64,000 nt of DNA from Gymnopilus junonius (lineage: Eukaryota > Basidiomycota > Agaricomycetes > Agaricales > Galerinaceae). Position 1 is the first letter of the stretch, and every line of letters begins with the position of its first letter. The notes below the pieces were generated by a model that did no database searches, had not been told where the DNA came from, and worked only from the letters and a program-made list of their open reading frames with translations. Where the stretch lies: the NCBI GenBank assembly GCA_015501075.1, contig JADNYJ010000008.1:248001-312000 (forward strand), written 5' to 3'. The translations under genes and the position numbers were made by a program. Positions 1 through 11,878 of this stretch are shown piece after piece.

Positions 1-1640
1 GAATGTCCCATTGTTCGACAAAAGCAGCGCCTATGATAATCGATCCGCAGGTTCCGATCCATGACATGAGTAGAAAATGTAGGATACGCTTCGAGGGTAG
101 TGACCTTTCAGGTAGATCAGTATTAAAAATCCTCCCCAGAATTCCAGAAGGGAAGACATCTTTGCTGCTCTTTGAATATTGCAGTTGTGTTTAGCACAAA
201 AAGGTCCGATTACTTTGTGCGCCCGTCGGTCTTCCAAAAACTAAGTTAGTGAATGCAAGATTTCCGTCTGATGGCCTGCGCTGGCGATAAGAAATCGGAT
301 CCAGAATGGACCCCAGCAATGGCCTGGGGATTAGTTGATGGGTGCTCCTCAGCTAGTAATATCGGGTATACGTCTGCCACATAGCCAAACTTTTGTCAAG
401 GAGGGGCCTCTTTCTGCGGACGAAAAAGCCTTGCCAACGTCTTACCACCTCAAATTGCGAGCATTGAGCTTGGCTAACATGTAGCGAAAGCAATCGACCA
501 GGTGTATGTCTCTCTTACAAGAATAGACTTCCAAAGACATGATGATGACCTAGAGACATACAAGCTTTTTTGGCCCGTCGCTCCGCAACGGAGAGCTCGC
601 TTCGCTCAACCTCCTGCTTTGCTTGGCCAAGAAGCTTGCGGGGGCTGCGCCCCTCGACCCCCTTGGTCGTCGCTACCGCTCCTCCGTTGTGAAAGCAGTA
701 GCACGTCTGGCTCGGCGACGTGCCGGTCCGGGAACTCCTTGCTTCGCTCGTCGCAGAGTTACTTAATTATTTCCCTCGAGTTACATAATCATTTACCTAA
801 TCTATTAGTCATCGAGCTCTCATTATATTATAGATGGTTTGAAAACTTGATAGTAAGGGGTAATTAGGATTCAGATGTGGCTTACACGAGGACAAGCAGC
901 ATCCGAGAAATACCTTGGACAGCTGATGTCTGCGCACGCATTCAGAGTCCAACTTAGCAATGACGTTTTCAAGATCGAAGTCAGGCAGAAAATGCCTGTT
1001 ACTTAGGTAAGTTGTCCTGCAGTTGTCCTATATTGAGCACGTCAAGTTGAAGCTCGAAAGAATGGGAAACCAGACCTCGCGAAGTTCTACTTCCAGAAAA
1101 TTTATAAGCGATGTCCTTGACATTGATGATTCTAGCTAGACCTGGAGGAAAAACTAGGACAGAACGCATCCATCATGTCAATCAGCATCACCGTCTATGA
1201 TGTTGACGGTCAAAATGCTCGTATATATAACTCACCTGTGAATATCTCAACCAAGGGCTGACAGGGAGATCTGTACCACCTGTTGTGTAAATGGCCTGTC
1301 ATCATCGAATCATCGATGAATAAGTCACCAGGTAGAATGTCTTGTTTTTGGTCTAGTTTGCGGCTTCACATGGGCATGCTACCATAGCTGTACCGTTTCA
1401 CAATGCAGTGTGTTTGTTGTTGAAGCGAAGTAGTAAAAAAGAGGAAATTGTTGTTCCAGGGAAAGGGGAATAAAGACAAAAAAGGTAGTCATCAACGGCG
1501 ATAACGACCTCAGCCATTATTGTGACCCCAAGACACCTCTTTTCTCCCACCAACATCGTCCTCTATTACCATCTCCTCCCACCGTCGGCCACAAACACCC
1601 GCCATACTCGACGTTGAGCGCGTAAAAGTGCGACAAAGAA
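1..1640. other. Intergenic, no gene supported
   Basis: I see no convincing gene here. The longest open frame (502-867, +) is a by-product of a GC-rich patch at about 560-740, embedded in AT-rich DNA and containing short palindromes such as CGCTCCGCAACGGAG. The last 150 bases before 1641 should hold the promoter and 5' leader of the CAF-1 p60 gene. Confidence 0.5.
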
Positions 1641-4581
1641 ATGCGGTTTCGTACTCTCGAGATTAGGTGGCACGACAGCAAGCCCATCTCCACCTGCGAC
1701 TTCCAGCCCCTTCCATTCAAAAAAGCGCGTCCAGGTGCGGGACAGGAGAAAAACTACGGCACACAAGCCTACAGATTAGCAACTGGTGGAGAAGATAACC
1801 ATGTTAGAGTGAGTCCTTGTGGTAAATTAGAGCGCGTCGTGGATTCCTGAACGTCGTTCTGCTGGGCAGATTTGGATGGTCCACCCTCATTTGAGACCAA
1901 CGAGCCTTCTGGAGGAAGGGGACACAGACGCTGTCAATAGTTCGCCACGACCGCCGCGAGTTGAATACCTGGCAACATTGAGTCGTCATTCAGCGGCCGT
2001 CAACGTTGTACGATTCTCTCCGAACGGTATGTTTGAGTCCATTCCGACTTACTGCAAACATTAAACCTCGCGTTTCTGATTCCGAAAGGCGAACTTATCG
2101 CGTCTGCTGGAGATGGTGTGTCAGACTCACCATTTTTCTCATGTTCAGGCGACTGAAGTTGCTCCCTAGATGGCATGCTCATCATTTGGGCACCGTCTTC
2201 TAGCCCACAGGCTGCGACATATGGAAGCGACCTCGGTCCAGAAGACCTGCAACACGAAAAGGAATACTGGAAACCACGGACAACGTTCAAGTGAGCTTCA
2301 TATTCGAGAGTCTCTGAATAACCAAAGCTAAATTTCTATAAGGTGTACCACAATGCAGGTGTACGATCTAGCATGGAGTCCCACAGGGGAGTATATAATT
2401 GCTGGAAGCACAGATAACACGGCGAGGATTTTTGCTGCAGCAGATGGTGAGCTTTTGGCTTCCTATATTAAATGTGGCTCATAGCTTTACTCTTATCGAA
2501 GGAAAATGTGTCTATGAAATTGCCGAACATTTACATTATGTTCAAGGTGTTGCTTGGGATCCGCTTAACGAGTTCATAGCAACGCAGAGCAGCGACCGCT
2601 CCATGCATATCTACAACATCTCCACCAAAGCTGGAGGCGTCCTCGAAGTACACGCTGTGGGCAAGAACACGCGAATGCCTCATCGACACAACCATAGCCA
2701 CTCTCGCACTCCAAGCACACATGGCTCTGGCCGACCCAGGATGTTCCGTCGTGCCTCTACTGCGAGTGATATGGAGTCAGCACTGGACGTATCCGAAGAC
2801 CCTCATGCTTCTGCCTCTAGTCATGGGAGGGAAAGCGTGCCGTTAACACCTGCTACGTCCGTTAGCAGCACACCGGCATTCATGTTCCCGCCGCCACCTA
2901 TCGAACCTTCTTCCCGCAGGTCATCCTTCAGCTCAAATGCTCCTGCTTCCCCCTCTACTTTCGCCAACGGTGGTCGATATGGACGGTCACCTTCTCCGAT
3001 GGCCCCTCTTCCTGCCATCAGGAGCTCTCCCAGTGTAGCGATGGCTACGTTATGGGCAAGTGTCAAGCTGTATGGAGACGAGAGTTATACCAATTTCTTC
3101 AGGAGGCTGACGTTTAGCCCTGATGGGGGTCTCCTTTTGACCCCTGCTGGTCAGTTCGAAGACCCTTCAGTCATTCCTGGCGCTGCTTCATCATCGAAAA
3201 CAAGCGATGACACAACCCCCGCGAGAGGTCGTCGTGGTCATCCTTCAGAAACCGCTGGTGGTGGATCAGCAGGCTCAAGTGCGAATGCGACATCGTCCGT
3301 CTATATTTACTCAAGAGCCAACTTCGCGAGGCCGCCTATTGCACAGCTACCCGGACACAAGAAGGCAAGTGTCGCTGTGAGATTTTCACCGATTCTCTAT
3401 GAGCTGCGGCCGGCTGTGGCGCTTCGGGATAAGGCGGACCAAGGAAGTCAAAGTCAAGAGGATAAGGAGAATACTGACGAAAGCAAGAAGGATAGCCCGC
3501 CTGTGGGTGTGTTGGAGAAAGGCGTTGACGGGTCCATGGATATAGACGTCGTTGGTCCACTAAAAACTGCAGAAATCCACTCAATATCAATGGCTGGGCC
3601 AAGCACAACGCCGCTGTTGACCCCACACCGGACACATAGTCATTCGTCCATTGTTACGCCGATTCCACGCCCGGCTGTCGCGACTTCCAATATTGTCGCC
3701 CCTTCTCCAGCGCTTTCGCCTATGGATCTACGGCCACCAACTCCTGCAGCATCCAAACCCTCAACTCCATCCCATTCACATCATCATTCTCATCATTCAC
3801 AACCTTCCTCTTCTCAAAACCAGCCTCAGGGGCATAGTAACAATGGTGGAGGCGCGGTCGCGCACTCTGGTTCCGTTTTCGCTTTGCCATATAGGATGTT
3901 GTTTGCAGTTGTGACCATGGATACAGTGGCAATCTATGATACGCAGCAGGCCACGCCGCTTTGCTTGCTGACGAAGCTTCATTATGATGAATTTACTGAT
4001 ATGAGTTGGTGAGCCTTCCGAACTTGTTTTCTGGTGATTTGAAATGCAACTCTGATGATTGTTTCTGCTGACTCAGGTCACCCGATGGGCAATGCTTAAT
4101 TCTGTCATCGCGAGATGGATACTGCACCATTGTGGTGTTTGATGATATCTTACCAGCCTATCATACGCAGCAGCACACCCTCCAGCTACAATCCATTGCT
4201 CATCACCATTCTGTCCCCATATCATATCCATCCAACAGCAATCATGCTCCGTCATCGTCCACACATGTCACCCCAGCTGCAACCCCTTCTCTTGGGAACG
4301 TGAACCTTCCTTTCATTTCAACCACTCCGTCATCGGGTGGCGCAACTCAGTCAACCATTCCAAAGAAGAGGAATGAACCTCCTTTGACACCGGCCGCCAG
4401 TGTGGATGGCTCAGAGACATATTTCTCGTCTCAGATTTCTGAGCAACCAACTCAACGGAGTGAAAGCAGTTCTTCATCGGCTGTGGGGCAAACCTCAGCT
4501 GCTGCTGAGGGCAATAAAATCCAGGAGCCCCCGAAAAAGAAAAGGAGGGTGGCTCTCACTCGTGTCGGCGACCTTGAGTGA
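1641..4581 (+). CDS. CAC2: Chromatin assembly factor 1 subunit B (p60/Cac2), WD40 protein
   Basis: Middle subunit of the CAF-1 histone chaperone, which deposits H3-H4 on newly replicated DNA in the nucleus. The model joins 1641-1808, 1870-2026, 2089-2115, 2170-2290, 2343-2446, 2502-4008 and 4077-4581 (2589 nt, 862 aa). The start MRFRTLEIRWHDSKPI is typical of the family, and family blocks GDDGMLIIW, CTTMQVYDLAWSPTGEYI, GSTDNTARIF and HYVQGVAWDPL follow across exon joins, marking successive WD40 blades. The long sixth exon carries low-complexity Ser/Pro/His-rich inserts and the later blades (RRLTFSPDGGLLLTP, MSWSPDGQCLILSSRDG, the latter split by the last intron). The tail ends with a basic stretch PPKKKRRVAL that looks like a nuclear localisation signal. 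The protein is longer than yeast Cac2, mainly because of the disordered inserts. All joins are GT-AG and in frame. Confidence 0.93.
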
Positions 4582-5665
4582 TGATATCCCACCACTCCTC
4601 GCCTTCCATTGTTGTCGTCCTTCCATCTGCTTTGTTCTTCACATTTGTAAAATAGCCCTTTCCTCCTGTCTAGTATTTGTTTATTTATATGCCGCGCGTT
4701 ATATCATCGCCCTGTCGTCTCATTTAATCTTGTTTCCTGTAATGATACTTCACTTCCATTACCCATTTTGTTATTGATATATAGTTTGTTCGATTCTATT
4801 TCAAAGCTGATACAACTTGCCTCATCAACACCTCGCCGAAATTACGAACATTTACTCTTGTTATTTTGTTGTTTTAATTTTTGAATCTTGTATTCATATT
4901 CCGCTACTTTCAATTTCTCCGGCAGATTTTTTCATCTATTTCCCAATAATTCACTTAGCTTTGGCCGAGACCAAAAAAGGTAGTAACTACCTATTTTGTC
5001 CTAGTAAGCCTATCACTCCGCCTTTTACCACTTGTAACTTGTAACTATCTCCTCACATTGACCACGTAGATAAAGCTACTTCGGGTTACAAACTGAAGAT
5101 CCTCTTCTTGGACTAAAGAGCCTGGCATTGATGATTTGACCCCGCATTTCAACCCGACGAATATCAAACGCACATTTAACGCACAACCGTGAACCGTGAA
5201 TGGCCAAACCCGAACACTTGGCCTATTTCACTCGATGGTGGCGTCTGCCTGTATCATGTACATATATATAATACACCATTACCATGGTCCGTCACTCCTG
5301 ACACCTTTCGGCGTGAATTTCTGCGACGGCACTCAACTATACTTAGTATGAATAAGTGCAGGAAATACCAGTGGATGAGACGGATGTATATTTTCTATCA
5401 TATCTTTGATAAATTTCGAGCTAATCAAAGTATTCAACATTTACATTGAACTCCTAATTTTCCTTCGAAGGCCTTCGCCCTTCGCCCTCTTGACCTTCTT
5501 CTGTGCATCAATTGAGTCCGAGTCGGTACCCGGGGCTATATCGTCGATATCAGTACAGTTCTGGGACACAATACTTTTAATCTTATTCTTCATGACTATG
5601 GTGACAAGGTCGAAGCTCGCGCATAGAAATTGAGTAGAAAGTCGGAGATCCCATCAAACGATTTC
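4582..5665. other. Intergenic, 3' flanks of converging genes
   Basis: This T- and pyrimidine-rich stretch holds the 3' untranslated region of the CAF-1 gene (+) and of the phosphatase-like gene (-), which converge here. No conserved coding signal was seen; the small open frames at 4817-5633 have no recognisable product. Confidence 0.5.
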
Positions 5666-6404
5666 TTACTGGATACCATCATCCGCATCCGCATCGTCTG
5701 TACCGAGGTCGAGATCTTCTTCTAGAAAAGCGCCTTGCTCCTGAATATCCTGTTGTGATCATTAATAAGACTCGACTAATCTTGATAATTTGATTGTAGT
5801 TTTTCTCTCACCCAGACAATGAGGACGGACTGGGTGCTGTTCTTGGCAAACTTTTTGAGCAAATCGGTGACGCAGTCATCGTCAGCGTTCTCATCAGCAC
5901 CACTGATAAAAAGTCAGCCAAGGCAGTGAAAAAAAACATAGAATGCAACGCCAACAAACCAGCTGGTGTCGATGGGAAGACCTAGCGCCGTTGCAGTTGG
6001 CTGAGTCGTTGCCAACGTCTCAAAGCACACAGCGCTTTCGTCATTTTGGGGGCACATAATGAATTTTCCAATGTTCAATGTCGAAAATGACTATGGATTC
6101 CCAGATGAGCATGAAGAAACAAGTAGACTAGCATAGGACCTACTGCAGGAAGACACTCCGTGGCGCGCTTAAGGCCGACAGGTGTAAGGCCTGGACGGGA
6201 TAAGGAGGGCTGCTCAGCATTTGTGATAACATAGACGGGGTTGCTAATCGCCAGTGCGCGGCCAATGAAAGGCAGCGCTGTAAGCAATGACCGAAGGGTA
6301 AAAGCGACCACTTTTTTGAAATTGTCTGAGGATGAGGCCAGCCAACGCCCCGAGTATTTGTACTTCGAGGGTAGAGAAAAAGAAGCAGCAGAACATGGTA
6401 TCAC
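5666..6404 (-). CDS. Histidine-phosphatase (phosphoglycerate mutase-like) family protein, probably inactive
   Basis: Four exons read on the minus strand: 6144-6404, 5960-6090, 5812-5902 and 5666-5749 (567 nt, 188 aa). After a hydrophobic stretch (LLTALPFIGRALA, a possible signal peptide) comes NPVYVITNAEQPSLSRPGLTPVGLKRA, written here as one continuous exon, then NIGKFIMCPQNDESA, ETLATTQPTATALGLPID, a cysteine-containing loop and SVLIVWDIQE. This order matches a fungal histidine-phosphatase group in which the N-terminal site is normally R-H-x-E and the late one W-E-H. Here those read T-N-A-E and W-D-I, so both catalytic histidines are missing. The start is uncertain: the only in-frame ATG lies about 40 residues before the conserved block, so the true start may be lost or on another exon. 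Small secreted or vacuolar protein of unknown role; catalysis is unlikely. Confidence 0.7.
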
Positions 6405-7348
6405 ATATCACAATGATATAGGTGTGTAAAATCTCGTCCAAGCTTCATCAGTTCAGAAACCAAACATTGAGGAAACATGGTTTTGTGAAGAGTCAGAGAG
6501 GAAATATGCTCTTCGATGCGGTGTTAAGCATGTTAAGGCACATGCAACTCCAGGCGGGGGAATAAGAAATATGTCAGATAGGCGACATGCCCAGGAGCAT
6601 GCCCTTCGTCGTATTAAGCGATCGACCTCTCACACGAAGGCATTGAAGAGGAAAGTACAAGCAGGTGATGTGTCGCTTTCCAGCCTCCTAGGTTTTGGGG
6701 AGTTCCCCAGGTCGACGTGAGAGAAAAAAGTGCTTGTCTGCCCAGATTTTCGGTCCAGGGGCTGAGTTCCTGTCAGAGCGCGTGGCAATGGCGATTCCTG
6801 ACTGCTTTCCGACCCGAAGGTTCAGCATCGAAGACAACCAAGTGTGTTGTGCTCAGAGGGAACTGATGCACATAGGTAGTGAAATCAGGGTGTTGTAATA
6901 GAAATAATAGAAACAATTTGAAGCAGAATAATTTTATGTGGTCAACGCAGATTACTTATGAGAGAAGGATGAAAGAAAAGTTCAACTTCACAACTCGAAT
7001 ACTCTGAAGTTACAGATATTTGATGCTGTCTGTTCTACAGGCTTGAACCAAATAAGTGTACCGTCCTCTGGATTATTCGGCAAAATTCAAACTTTGATCA
7101 CGTACTACTACTTTTTACCATCAGCGTCGTAAGTATCCAGGCGTTGAGGAAGGTGGGTGGAAATTATTTGCAATATGATCGATTTCTCCTCGGCATGGTC
7201 ACAATGCAAAGTGCGTATATATATTTAATGAATAAACTATTTAAGTATTGGTGTATAACCTTGTCTAATTGCTATCATAACATTAGTCATTAGCCCATGT
7301 CAGAAGAAACGACCCAGAAACCCGAAAATAATAAAGTGCCCAATACAG
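6405..7348. other. Intergenic, nothing recognised
   Basis: I find no conserved reading frame on either strand. Stretches around 6530-6690 and 6860-7300 are AT-rich with several stops in all frames. The stretch should include promoter sequence for the minus-strand phosphatase-like gene and the 3' flank of the broken gene ending at 7349. Confidence 0.45.
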
Positions 7349-7811
7349 CTAGTTGTCAGGGTCAAAGAGTCTATCCTCTAGTGTGTCCTTCCCGAGATCC
7401 CACCGCTCCTTCTCATCCTTGAGCTCTTTTCGAGTAACCCTTTCCGTGACTAGGGTGATTTCCACCCCAGGATGAGCTGACTCTTTGAGCAACCTCAACG
7501 CCTCGATCACCCAAACTTGACAATCAAATTCCTCAGGATTGTTCCGCACCACGGACCTCCTGAAGCTTGGCCTTCACCCACTCAATCTGTCCTGGATCTA
7601 TATTTCCCACCAAGCAACCGCCACACAATGAATGGGCACCGGAAAAGTCGGCGTTAGTGCTAGCTTCATAGGCGAAATTGTCCAAATTGCCAACCAATTC
7701 AAAGATGTAGGATTTCTTCTTGGTTTGTAGGGCGGCAAGGGACCAGTGCTCGTAGAGGGATTTGTGTCCTTTCAAGTCGTACTGGGCAACTACTAGAGGG
7801 TATGTGATCAT
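7349..7811 (-). pseudogene. Small basidiomycete protein with His...Cys arrangement, split by a frameshift
   Basis: Two overlapping minus-strand frames read as one protein broken by one base. The first half (from about 7811) has LVVAQYDLKGHKSLYEHWSL, LQTKKKSYIFELVGN and IEWVKAKLQEV; the second has RNNPEEFDCQVWVIEALRLL and then a charged tail ending in LFDPDN. They meet at about 7545-7550, where GTCCGTGGTGCGG would stay in frame if one G were absent. His in EHWSL followed by Cys in DCQVWV is the order expected of circularly permuted NlpC/P60 or LRAT-like folds; that fold assignment is my inference. The start is not certain, since an upstream exon could precede the Met at 7811. Either a young pseudogene or a sequencing indel. 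Confidence 0.55.
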
Positions 7812-9813
7812 TGATTGTCGAACAGTTGTGGCCTGGCCTGGATTTTACAAGTCAATCAGTAGGTGGAGTTATAATATGGGCAAAGATACCTGATCGCACT
7901 TTTGTGGAGATATAATGCAAGTTTGGCGGGGTGGATTTAACAGTGTACGTCGAAAAACTAGGGCTGATAAACTGTCAGAATTGAAAGTTCGCGAATGTTG
8001 AGTGTCTAGGCTTGAAGCGTGTAGGAAAAGTAGATGTCGATTTCCTGTTTGTGTTTAAACTTCAGCCTAAACCAGGCAACTTGATACCAAAGTCCTATCA
8101 CGTGTTGCAACATTCCAGAGATGCATAATTGCGTTTCTAACGACACCGTATTCGCTTTTCCTCAAAAATTTGCAGGTTTATATAGCCGCATATCCAATAC
8201 TCAAGAATTTGCAAAGGGCTTCACGAAAGGCATACACGATGTGTTGGAATTGAGAGAACGATGGGTAACCGAAAAGGATGAGAGGACAGATTTTCCCATG
8301 CCCTTATATACTGGTTCTGAATCGCCTGATGATGATTCCGCAGTATGCAAAAAGTGTGTAAAAACGACAAGTATATGATGTCATCGATGACCATGCATCT
8401 CTAGTACACTTTTGCACCTCGTAGCATTGACTCCAGAAGACCTGGGCTGGCAGTAAGCAGGGTGCAGGTTTCGATGCAGCCGATGAGAAGGATATGCCGA
8501 CTGAGATTTGGAACCGTAGCACATAAGAAGGATGAAGGCCCAGATTGACAGAGTAGCAAAGATCCTAGGCCAGCGGGTCGTGCTTATTGGGGTTTGACCC
8601 TCTTTGTGTACTACCAAAGGAAGCAAAGGCCTATGTAGAGGCGCTGTAAGTCCTAGGCAAACCTGAGCCCGATTGGGTAAAACCTTACTGCTTTTCCATG
8701 GAGAAACACGGTCCTCGTGGACGATGGGCGATGAAGACGAGGTGAAAGCTGGAGGGAGGGGCGGGAATAAGTATTGCTGAGGAGACGATGCGCCGATGAC
8801 ATCCTACGCACCTGCAAGCTTTGGTGGCAACTGAAAGATAGGGAACAGGGAAACGATAGGAGATATCATGGCCAGGAGTAGCCTTTTTAAAGAGGTAAGA
8901 CAAGGTGTCTGGTCTGAATAAACAAAACGGCCACAGAACCCCGGTACATATCTGGTATCTTTATTAAGGCACCGAAGTAATGTGCTTTGGTGATCGGAAT
9001 CCGTATAGTCCTCGGAAGCATGCAACGAATTCCTAGTTCAGAAAGTCAAATAAAAGGGCATAAACATAACGAAATTTTGTGGGATAAAATGAGAGAATAC
9101 CATTACTTCGAGTTACCTAGGTTCGGAACCCAGGCAACTATGATTACGTTCAAGTACCTCTATCTCACTGACAAGCGCTTGAGCAAAGATGCCATCTCAT
9201 GAGGGAACGTAGGGCTGCAGAATGTGTGAGCTTCTTTTCACACAACGGTCTCCAAGCACCGTAAAAGCATTGAAGTTATTAAGTATAATTGCCAAAGGTA
9301 CTAACTTTTTACGACCAGAATGGCCAGCACAACAGCCCTGAGTTGACTAAGGATGTCGATGAAACCGTTCGTTCGAAATTTAAACGCATTCTGAGGTTGC
9401 GGTGAAGGTAAGGAAAAGGGTATTCATGGTTTTCTTCCTTGGAGCATCTTTGAATGATGTTGGTAACGATGGAAACATTGACGAGTCGCGTTGTTTGCTT
9501 CAGACGACATTCCCAAACAAGGATCTCACAAGCGTGACCGCGACAACACTGCCATGAAGTTGTAAAATCCACTGACCATAGGCATATTTTGTCCTTTCAT
9601 AATATCCTAATTTGAAGGGTACTGAACCTTTATTATTAGAGAATTATCTGCGTGTCTTTCAACGGCACCATACCTCCCACGGCCCACTGGTGAGCCCAGT
9701 TTCTTTGTTCGTTCTCAAATGACGATGAACATGATCTCTTTGTCAGATTTCGTTTGAATCCCTTGGAAACCTCCTTTATTGAGAGTGGTATCAAATTAGA
9801 AGCCTTATCCATC
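7812..9813. other. Intergenic, nothing recognised
   Basis: About 2 kb without a recognisable gene on either strand. Short open frames (for example 8121-8378 + and 9309-9572 -) have no family-like motifs and no consistent splice partners. The last 100 bases include the leader of the nucleoporin gene; an in-frame upstream ATG at 9754 exists, but the FG-nucleoporin start at 9814 is more natural. Confidence 0.45.
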
Positions 9814-11724
9814 ATGTCATTCTTTGGGAATGCCGGGACCAGTGGGGGAGGATTGTTCGGCAGTACGAACCCACAACAACAACAACAACAGCAACAGCAA
9901 CCTGGGACGTCTAACGCATTTGGGTCCACGAACCCGAATCCTAATCCAACACCCAATCCATTGACCGCACAGCCAACTCAGATATTTGGGACACCCAGTA
10001 CGACCGCCAACGCGAATCCTGGAGGATTATTCGGATCCACCAATACCAACACCCAAAATCAAACGGGAGGTGGGCTGTTCGGGAGTACGACCGGGACCAA
10101 CGCCAACCAGCAAAGTGCCTTTGGAACCCAGCCTCAACAACAGCAGCCTTCCACTGGGCTTTTTGGGAGCACCGCCAACAACCCTCTCTTCGGAAACACA
10201 GGGACCAGTAACACCACCACCGGTACAACTAGTACTTCACTTTTCGGCAACCCTTCTACCAATCCCTCTCAGGCGACCGGGGGCGGCTTGTTCGGCCAAC
10301 AGCAGAATCAGCCTGGGACGACTACAGGCACGACCGGGACAGGCGGAGGGTTGTTTGGTAGCACCACCACGACCAGCACTGGAAGCGGACTTTTCGGGTC
10401 GAATACCCAACTACCCACTCAACCGACGGGTACTGGCATTTTCGGGAGCACGCAGACGGGTGGCGGTCTTTTTGGAGGAGGCGCAAAGCCAGCCACTGGT
10501 GGGGGACTTTTTGGTTCCATAACTACCCCAGCGACAAGCACGACGACAAACCCGCTATTTGGAGGCTCATTGTTCGGTCAACCCCAGCAGGCGCAGCAAC
10601 AACAACAACAACAACAACAACAACAACCGCAGCAGCAGCAGGGGGGTCTATTTGGGTCTACAGCAGGTAACCCGTTATTTGGTGGAAACAAGAGTACATT
10701 GGGAACTAGTTCTCTCGGCGTTCCCCTCCAGCAAACAACTGGGTTTGGGGCATCCACCACCCCAGGCAACCTCTTAGGTTCAAGGTCAACGGCTGGAACC
10801 CAGCAACAACCTGCGGATGCTCAGGCTCAATTCCAGCAACTAACGCAGTCCATGGAGAAAATTTACAACTCTTGGAATCCTCAGTCGCCGGAGTGCCAAT
10901 TCCAGGTTCGTCTTTCTCCTCGTCACGGAAGGTGTTGACTCTTACCTCTTATTCACCTTCAGTATTATTTCTACAATCTTGTTGATCCCAAACAGGTCAG
11001 CCTGTACGGACGTCCTCTAAATGCCACCAATGAAGCTTTATGGGAAAAGGCTGTAAGAGAAAATCCCGATCCCTCTTGGTGAGCCCGCAACGTGCATCAT
11101 GCAACCCGGAACTAACTTTCTATATACATGTAGTCTGGTACCTGTCCTCGCTGTGGGCTTCGATGACCTCCGCGCTCGTATCGACGCACAAGCTGCCCAA
11201 TCCGCCTCACATATCCAAAAACTAAATGAAGCAAAATCCCGCCTAGCCGCCCTGCGCACCCAACACGATGTCTCAAACTCTTCCCGTCTTCTCCGCGCAG
11301 CTTCAGTGCAGACCCAGGTCACTCAGCGGCTCATGCGTCTCATCCAGCACTTGCACCTTCTTATCCCCGCCGTGCGGTCCAGTGCGCTGACGCCGGAAGA
11401 GGAAGCCCTGAGAGGGAAGCTTGAAGAATTAGAAGAAGAATTGAAGAGGACGAGGGTCAAGGGCCGTCTTAACGAGCTGTGGTCCCTAATCGGCGCTCTT
11501 GGGCCAACCTGGAGCGAGCAGGGGGTGCAGGAGGAGACTGGGCCGTTGTGGATGAGGAAGGCCTCGCACAGATCGTACAGATCCTTTCGGAGCAGCAAAA
11601 TGGTCTTCAACATCTGACGAGGATTCTGCAGAAGGGTAAAATGGACCTCAATGTCATTTTGGGGATGAGAGCCCCAAGAGAGGAGGATAGTGCGAGGCGT
11701 TGTGGGATTCAACGAGTACGTTGA
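9814..11724 (+). CDS. NUP57: FG-nucleoporin Nup57/Nup54, with an apparent frameshift near the C-terminus
   Basis: Component of the central channel (Nup62/Nsp1 subcomplex) of the nuclear pore. The first exon (9814-10905) starts MSFFGNAGTSGGGLFGS and holds many GLFGS/GLFG repeats separated by Gln/Asn/Thr-rich spacers, including CAA/CAG runs at 9880-9903 and about 10597-10640. Exon 2 (10963-11078) carries YYFYNLVDPKQVSLYGRP. Exon 3 from 11134 continues LVPVLAVGFDDLRARI and the coiled-coil segment (HIQKLNEAKSRLAALR, EELEEELKRTRVKGRLNELW). At about 11490-11510 the conserved frame stops after SLIGALG and resumes one frame over with LERAGG and DWAVVDEEGLAQIVQILSEQ, to a stop at 11722-11724. A 1-nt loss would explain it; no plausible intron spans the point. 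Without correction the protein would end at 11617 with an unrelated tail. Confidence 0.85.
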
Positions 11725-11878
11725 GGGCCAGCGCATTGAGATGACGTAAGAGGCTTGTTGGTGTATTTCTGCCGTTTTGTATTTTGTTTCTGCCTCTACC
11801 GACTTTTTCCTTTGCCCTGCCTAAGCCTGACCCTTGACGAATATTTAAATTATCCTAGGTGGGTCGATCACGCGCTCC

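Noticed and set aside
502..867. 121-codon plus-strand frame at the window start
   Set aside because: It crosses the GC-rich palindromic patch and has no protein-like character.
9636..9956. Minus-strand frame with a run of cysteines opposite the nucleoporin start
   Set aside because: The cysteine run is the antisense reading of the CAA/CAG repeat that encodes Gln in Nup57.
9986..10522. Alternative plus-strand frame of 178 codons in the FG-repeat exon
   Set aside because: Repetitive DNA stays open in several frames; only one frame reads GLFGS repeats and joins the coiled-coil exons.
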